Assembly (NCBI GenBank): GCA_964522665.1
Contig: CAZFVY010000136.1
Span: forward strand, 1-17,459
Length of the DNA stretch: 17,459 nt
Source of the DNA: CAZFVY01 sp964522665
GTDB lineage: Bacteria > Verrucomicrobiota > Verrucomicrobiia > Limisphaerales > CAZFVY01
Direction: 5' to 3'
The position numbers were made by a program, and so were the translations under genes. Of this stretch, positions 15,401 through 17,459 are shown in pieces; positions within the stretch are counted from its first letter, which is position 1; each line of letters begins with the position of its first letter. Below the pieces are notes generated by a model, which saw only the letters and a list, made by a program, of their open reading frames with translations, was not told the DNA's origin and searched no databases.

Positions 15401-17080
15401 ACGGCCAGCAGCAGCAGCCCGCTCACCTACCAGTGGCGCCTCAACGGCGCCAACCTCGCCGGCGCCACCAACTCCACTCTGCCGTTGAACAACGTGCAGG
15501 CGTCCGCCGCGGGTATTTACACCGTGGTCGTCGGCAACTCAGTGGCGTCGGTCCTCAGCTCGCCGGCGTCTTTGGGCGTCAGCGGCGCAATCACGATTTC
15601 CTCGCCGCCGCAAGATCAGACCGCGAACGCCGGCGACACCATTGCCTTCAACGTCGTGGCGTTGGGGACGGCTCCCTTGAGCTATCAATGGCAATTTGAT
15701 GGGACGAATCTGGCGGGCGCCCAATCGGTCTCGCTCATCTTGACTAACGTGCAAGCGGCCAACGCCGGTCAGTACCGCGTCGTCGTCACCAATGGCGCCG
15801 GATCGGTGACCAGCCCGGCCGCGACGCTGGCCGTGAACACGCCGATCATCATTACTCAACAACCGCAGAGCCAGACGCTCGTCGTGGGAGCCAATTTGAG
15901 CTTCAGCGTCACCGCGGCGGGCGACAACTTGAGCTACCAGTGGCGGTATAACGGCGCGGACATCGCCGGCGCGATCGGTCCCACGTTGACCCTGAGCAAC
16001 GTTCAAGCCTCGGCCGTGGGAACCTATGCCGTGCTGGTCAGCAATGGCGCCGGCGGCGTCATCAGTGCCCCGGCGCAACTGACCGCGAGCGCCGCGCCGA
16101 CGATCGTGGTCCAGCCCCAGAGCCAAGTGACCGGCGGGGGCGGAGCCGTTACCTTCAGCGTGACCGCCTTTGGCTCGGCTCCGTTGAGTTACCAGTGGCG
16201 ATTTAACGGCGTCGATCTTCCCGGCGCCACCAACTCGACCTACAAAGTTTCCAACGCGCAGCCCGCTAATGCCGGCGCCTATCAGGTGGCGGTAAAGAAT
16301 TCGGTCGGCACGACTCTGAGCGCGATCGCCAATCTGGCGGTGAACGTCTCCGTAACCATCGTTCAGCAGCCCGCCAGCCAGCCCCTCAATCCCGGCGCCA
16401 CAGTCACGTTCCACGTCGTCGCCGTCGGCTCCGGCCTGAGCTATCAGTGGCTCTTCAATAGCGTCGCATTGATTGGCGCCACGAATGACACGCTCACCCT
16501 GACCAATGTCTCCGTGGCGCAGGCGGGCGTCTATAACGTCATCGTGAGCAGCTCGGCTGGCGCCGCCACCAGCGCCGACGCGTTCCTCAGCCAGGCGGTC
16601 GCGCCGACGATTCTGGTTCAGCCGCAAGGCGGCTCCGCCTCGGTCGGTGGCACGATCGAATTCGACGTCCAAGCCGTCGGCGCCAGCCCGCTCAGCTACC
16701 AGTGGGTCCGCAATAGCGTCAATATTCCCGGGGCCACCGACTCTTCGTTGACGCTGACGAATCTGCAGTTGGCCGACCACGGCAAATACCAGGTCGCCGT
16801 CTCCAATTCCGCCGGCACGGCCTTGAGCGATGAGGCCACTCTCTTGGTTGTCGCGCCTCCGGTCGTTAGACTTGCCGCGGGCAAAGTCCTGGCCAATGGC
16901 GCGTTTTCCCTGACGATCACCGGGCCGATTGGGCAAGGGGTTCAGTTGCAGGCGTCCAGCTCTTTGGCGAATTGGGCCGCCTTGACCAACTTGACGCTCG
17001 CGACGGGCACGGCGGTCTATTCGGACACCCAGACGGCCGGATTGCCGCAACGATTCTACCGATTGAGCGTGCTGCCGTGA
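6422..17080 (+). CDS. Giant secreted Ig-like repeat protein with cohesin-like and PPC-like domains (3,552 aa)
   Basis: A very large exported surface or matrix protein, function unknown. The frame opens at 6230, but the first 64 codons hold three cysteines, while I see none in the following 3,552 residues, and they precede the signal peptide; I therefore start at the ATG at 6422. Domain order: signal peptide 1-50 (hydrophobic core VIQLFGLFAVSWF, cut near DALGA/APS); cohesin-like beta-sandwich about 51-194 (VDPGASVTVPVVVSS, FTLTWDPTVLSYVSI); 26 Ig-like domains of about 85 residues, 195-2408; PPC-like domain 2409-2547 (SVWFAWQAPATG, SFDTALAVYTG); Ig domain 27, 2548-2631; linker plus second PPC-like domain 2632-2800; Ig domains 28-35, 2801-3477; C-terminal module 3478-3552 ending RFYRLSVLP, a type I associate with Verrucomicrobiota. 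No LPXTG, PEP-CTERM or transmembrane anchor is visible. Likely a long adhesive stalk. Confidence 0.93.
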   Translation: MGKKVIAALSFMKLSPSFFAFMRSARTVRVIQLFGLFAVSWFSPQDALGAAPSVTFAVTSQSVDPGASVTVPVVVSSFVNVDTAQFTLTWDPTVLSYVSIGNFNPALHGLSGDFGTNDTLTGVGNLTVAWDESSGGVDTLTDGATMFTVTFTAIGAGGSTTAVSFAGTPTAKAVTVNSVDATFVSSNGSVSINSAPTISAQPQDVAVTAGDTALFSVTASGSGTLAYQWQFNNANIGGGTNSSYSLPNAQPANAGASAYRVLVSNSVGTTTSSAATLTVNVPVAITVPPQSQAVTVGGNVTLNVTASGTGPLTYQWQFNGSNIANATGAALGLTNVQSTAAGSYQVVVSNVVGPVTSQAATLTVNTPVSITTAPQNQTVTAGGAATFSVTAAGTAPLSYQWQFNGANITGATDPTLTLTGVATSAAGSYQVVVSNVVGPVTSSGATLTVNMPVAITVPPQSQAVTVGGNVTLGVTATGTGPLTYQWQLNGSNIANATGATLSLTNVQSTAAGSYQVVVSNVVGPVTSQAATLTVNTPVSITTAPQNQTVTAGGAATFSVTAAGTAPLSYQWQFNGANITGATDPTLTLTGVATSAAGSYQVVVSNVVGPVTSSVATLTVNVPVAITVPPQGQAVTVGGNVTLGVTATGTGPLTYQWLFNGSNIANATGPTLSLNNVQSSSAGTYQVVVNNVVGPLTSQAATLTVNTPVTITTAPQNQTVTAGGTATFSVTAGGTAPLSYQWQFNGANIPGATSATLNLPSVAASAAGSYQVVVSNLVGPVTSSAAALTVNLPVAISVSPQSQTVTVGANVTLSVTATGTGPLSYQWQFNGSNIPNAIAATLSLPTVQTVAAGSYQVVVSNVVGPVTSSAATLTVNAPVSITAAPQNQTVTAGSTVSFGVTAAGTAPLIYQWQFNGGNIPGATGPTLTLPNVAANAAGSYQVIVSNVVGPVTSSAATLTVNLPVSITAQPLSLNNFVGTTATFSVSASGTGPLSYQWQKNGANIPNAVGAILTLNNLQASDSGSYQVIVSNVVGPVTSATASLTVQLVVPPTITAQPQSATVTVGDTVTFSVTANGTSPSYQWLKDGSPLSGAVNSTFVITGVSVSDAGSYSVNVSNAAASISSAPATLTVNTPVNITAQPQPLVVVVGGTATFSVGATGSAPLTYQWQLNGVNLAGANSATLTINGAQPSNAGNYQALVTNPAGTVASASANLTVNVPVSISVQPASQTVIAGAAATMSVSASGTAPLAYLWQLNGVNLVGATNATFTVNNAQPVNAGAYQVVISNPAGSVTSSAAILTVNVPLSISAQPSNQSATLGGNATFSVTVSGGAPITYQWQFNGNNIPSATGPSLAINNARTADAGAYQVVITNPAGSLTSSSANLTVNVPVTITSPPKDVTVNPGSTATFAVTATGTGPLSFQWLKNGAPIAGATGATLSLNNAQQGDAGSYSVVVSNVVGAVTSATAALTVNSPPAVSQGPKDQSVTAGSSATFSVIATGTAPLSYQWQHAGVNVPDATSSSLTINNAKATDAGGYSVVVSNIAGTVTSASASLVVNFPVIISGQPTNQVVNAGTSATFSVSADGTGPLSFQWFFNGNPLPGATSAALTLNNVGAANAGAYFVSVSNLVGVVTSASASLSLNAPPAITSISPDLTVTAGNPILLAVTATGAAPLSYLWLVNGSAIPGATNSTISFDHAQAANAGSYQVTVSNVAGAVLSGPIKLAVNVPPTITLQPTSQTNVIGDNVSFLVIATGAAPLGYQWFLNQTPIGGATGPQLALAKVQTNQAGQYTVTITNIAGSVTSDIANLVVNVPVAITAQPTNQVATAGAPVSFTVGANGTGPLGYQWLYNGNLLPGANAATYAIASAKSSDAGSYSVVVSNLVGAAVSSAAALSVVTPPSITKQPTSKSAIVGASSLTFSVATAGTEPIAYQWQFNGAAVAGATNSTLTLSNIVATMAGAYAVTATNAAGSVSSSPATLTINAPPAITLEPQNVSTNQGARATFTVAATGTGPLGYQWLFNGNPVSGATNATVTFGTAQPTNAGLYSVIVTNVAGSIVSDSAQLAVNVPPTIARQPSDVAAIAGANALFSVVANGTDPLSYQWQRNGAAVGGATNSTLSLASAQTGQVGAYTVVVVNPAGSVTSAPANLTLTSPVQITTQPAAQVLAAGANATFAVGATGSAPLGYQWRFFGVNLPGATNSALTVIGVQPTDAGPYSVVVTNSVGSTNSVAVQLTVNVPPVISVSPLSQTNAVGDNVNFTVSAKGTAPLGYQWRLNGANLTTGTNDTLTLSNVQLGQAGSYVVVVSNAGGAVTSAPLAVLTVNVPPSIQTQPASQNVAAGANATFTVAATGTAPLSYQWRRNGAIVSGQTNSSLTLNGVQAGNLGDYSVLVINSVGTLVSSNATLGLNLPALTLADNIAASATSVATTGSFDGGSNANATKETGEPNHAGKAGGHSVWFAWQAPATGIMTINTAGSSFDTALAVYTGPADVKSLVAVTGDDDSGGQVTSQVQFNAVAGTLYRVAIDGASASSVGHVVVTFSLNQTAQILPQILSNPADQTAQTGGSATFVVFAAPAGVTYQWFYNGAPLSGQTASNLVLAAVQIANAGPYTVRVTSGANFVDSVPANLQINDSNDTGSSEDKFSDLAGLTGPSGLSLASFPARVTPIQLEASGPGVASAYSGVQVFTTFNGTPEPGEPNPWRVSGGAPEWFLYQAKTNGVLRFDTTGSDFKTLLAVFTGPGTDFASLVLQGADAHSSADGKGSIVTLAAVAGTTYFVVVDGENGAKGHVTLNYNLARPAAISRQPAGGAFLSGTNVTLSVTATNVAAPAPLSYQWSRNGLELASATNTTLTIANVQVGSGGNYTVAVANFAGVVTSQVAVVSVGVPLTITSQPKSQSSALGSAVTLSVAASGTDPLAYQWNLGGAPLNGATNASLTLANIQGANAGSYTVVITNVAGSVTSAAALLSVSAPPAITTQPASRSLVIGGSVTFSVTASSSSPLTYQWRLNGANLAGATNSTLPLNNVQASAAGIYTVVVGNSVASVLSSPASLGVSGAITISSPPQDQTANAGDTIAFNVVALGTAPLSYQWQFDGTNLAGAQSVSLILTNVQAANAGQYRVVVTNGAGSVTSPAATLAVNTPIIITQQPQSQTLVVGANLSFSVTAAGDNLSYQWRYNGADIAGAIGPTLTLSNVQASAVGTYAVLVSNGAGGVISAPAQLTASAAPTIVVQPQSQVTGGGGAVTFSVTAFGSAPLSYQWRFNGVDLPGATNSTYKVSNAQPANAGAYQVAVKNSVGTTLSAIANLAVNVSVTIVQQPASQPLNPGATVTFHVVAVGSGLSYQWLFNSVALIGATNDTLTLTNVSVAQAGVYNVIVSSSAGAATSADAFLSQAVAPTILVQPQGGSASVGGTIEFDVQAVGASPLSYQWVRNSVNIPGATDSSLTLTNLQLADHGKYQVAVSNSAGTALSDEATLLVVAPPVVRLAAGKVLANGAFSLTITGPIGQGVQLQASSSLANWAALTNLTLATGTAVYSDTQTAGLPQRFYRLSVLP
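7004..16852 (+). repeat. Array of 35 Ig-like domain repeats in the giant gene
   Basis: Each unit is about 85 codons with the pattern P-x-I-T-x-Q-P near the start, G-x-x-x-x-F-x-V-x-A-x-G-x-x-P-L-x-Y-Q-W in the middle and A-G-x-Y-x-V-x-V-x-N-x-x-G-x-V-x-S at the end. The array is 26 units (7004-13645), one unit (14063-14314) and eight units (14822-16852), separated by the two PPC-like domains. The YQW tryptophan is kept throughout, with YLW in units 13 and 18 and FQW in units 15 and 17. The canonical Ig disulphide cysteines are absent in all units. Confidence 0.93.
7262..9301 (+). repeat. Four tandem 510-bp units (two Ig domains each)
   Basis: Units start at 7262, 7772, 8282 and 8792, each exactly 510 bases (170 codons) and made of an A-type Ig domain (PVAITVPPQ...) and a B-type one (PVSITTAPQ...). 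By hand count, units 1 and 2 differ at about 35 of 510 bases (about 93% identity). The B domains of these two units differ by a single residue. Units 3 and 4 are progressively more diverged. The exact length and frame show recent tandem duplication of a domain pair. Confidence 0.93.
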
Positions 17081-17127
17081 TCTTTTCGGGTGATTGCCGA
17101 AATATCGCGAATTATTCGCTTCGATCC

Positions 17128-17156
17128 TTGACGGGCGTGGATTCTCGCGGTATCTA
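17128..17156 (+). promoter_or_regulatory. Promoter of the second initiator tRNA gene
   Basis: TTGACG (17128-17133) and TATCTA (17151-17156) are 17 bases apart, and the -10 box ends 10 bases before the tRNA. This is a good sigma-70-type match and differs from the promoter of the other copy. Between the giant gene's stop and this promoter there is only a weak TTTCGG/CCGAAA hairpin (17084-17102) without a T-tract. Confidence 0.6.
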
Positions 17157-17166
17157 CAACGCACAC

Positions 17167-17247
<81 letters not shown>

Positions 17248-17249
17248 GT

Positions 17250-17284
17250 CGGCGCACTTGAAAAGTTTTCGAGTGCGCCGTTTT
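17250..17284 (+). terminator. Rho-independent terminator of the second tRNA
   Basis: CGGCGCACTTG (17250-17260) pairs with CGAGTGCGCCG (17270-17280) over 11 bp with one G:T pair, the loop AAAAGTTTT can close further, and TTTT follows at 17281-17284. It lies seven bases after the CCA end. Confidence 0.88.
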
Positions 17285-17303
17285 GCTTGGCGGCGGACTC
17301 CAC

Positions 17304-17324
17304 CCGTTTTGAACCTTAAAACGG
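17304..17324. other. Perfect 7-bp hairpin beside the right-edge inverted repeat
   Basis: CCGTTTT (17304-17310) and AAAACGG (17318-17324) form a perfect stem with a 7-base loop, ending five bases before the 130-bp inverted repeat. No T-tract follows, so I do not call it a terminator. Confidence 0.35.
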
Positions 17325-17329
17325 CAGTT

Positions 17330-17459
17330 GGAACGCGCCATCTTGCGTAATCATTTGGGCATAAACGTTTCGGAAAAAGTTCACCAGACCGCTGCGGGTA
17401 TGCCTTCACTTTTTCCAAACCGTTTCTGCTCCAAAGCCTTACTCAATCTGGCGCGTTCC
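17330..17459. mobile_element. MITE-like 130-bp imperfect inverted repeat at the right edge
   Basis: The ends GGAACGCGCCA (17330-17340) and TGGCGCGTTCC (17449-17459) are perfect 11-bp inverted repeats. The pairing continues inward: the left arm 17330-17380 matches the complement of the right arm 17408-17459 at about 42 of 51 positions with one single-base gap. The centre is 27 bases and no protein is encoded. This fits a miniature inverted-repeat transposable element or a long hairpin repeat. The outer right flank is beyond the window, so a target-site duplication cannot be tested. Confidence 0.5.

Noticed and set aside
17330..17459. Integron attC site
   Set aside because: The size and palindromic form fit, but the ends do not match RYYYAAC...GTTRRRY and no integron integrase or cassette genes are seen.

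Overview
The window is about 60% G+C DNA from a bacterial chromosome, most likely Verrucomicrobiota (Pedosphaera/Limisphaerales-like). The clues are a Tat-exported glycosylasparaginase, a giant exported Ig-repeat protein whose C-terminal module ends FYRLSVLP, the PPC-like inserts of that protein, and weak Shine-Dalgarno sites. The phylum call is inference, with no database support.

Left part (1-2617), housekeeping and accessory genes: the N-terminal end of a lipoprotein on the minus strand (probably DUF192), trmL on the plus strand, then two minus-strand genes, an OsmC-family protein followed by a glycosylasparaginase. A 558-base hairpin-rich gap (2618-3175) follows, ending in a promoter.

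Middle (3176-5536): a tight plus-strand cluster of three paralogous phage tail-collar (MdpB/COG4675-like) proteins, then a GNAT acetyltransferase. No other phage genes are present, so this is a stand-alone fibre module rather than a prophage.

Right (5749-17243): an initiator tRNA gene, a 10.66-kb gene for a 3,552-residue secreted protein, and a second identical initiator tRNA with its own promoter and a strong terminator. The giant protein has a signal peptide, a cohesin-like domain, 35 cysteine-free Ig-like domains interrupted by two PPC-like domains, and a C-terminal module. Near its N-terminus a two-domain, 510-bp unit is repeated four times exactly in register. The window ends in a 130-bp imperfect inverted repeat resembling a MITE.

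Working model (inference): the tail-collar triad, the GNAT and the giant Ig/cohesin-like protein form one cell-surface or secreted appendage system. The collar proteins would be fibre or receptor-binding tips, the giant protein a long adhesive stalk or matrix, and the GNAT a modifier. Similar promoter-like boxes (TGGACA, 16-17 bp, TAGnnn) precede both the triad and the giant gene.
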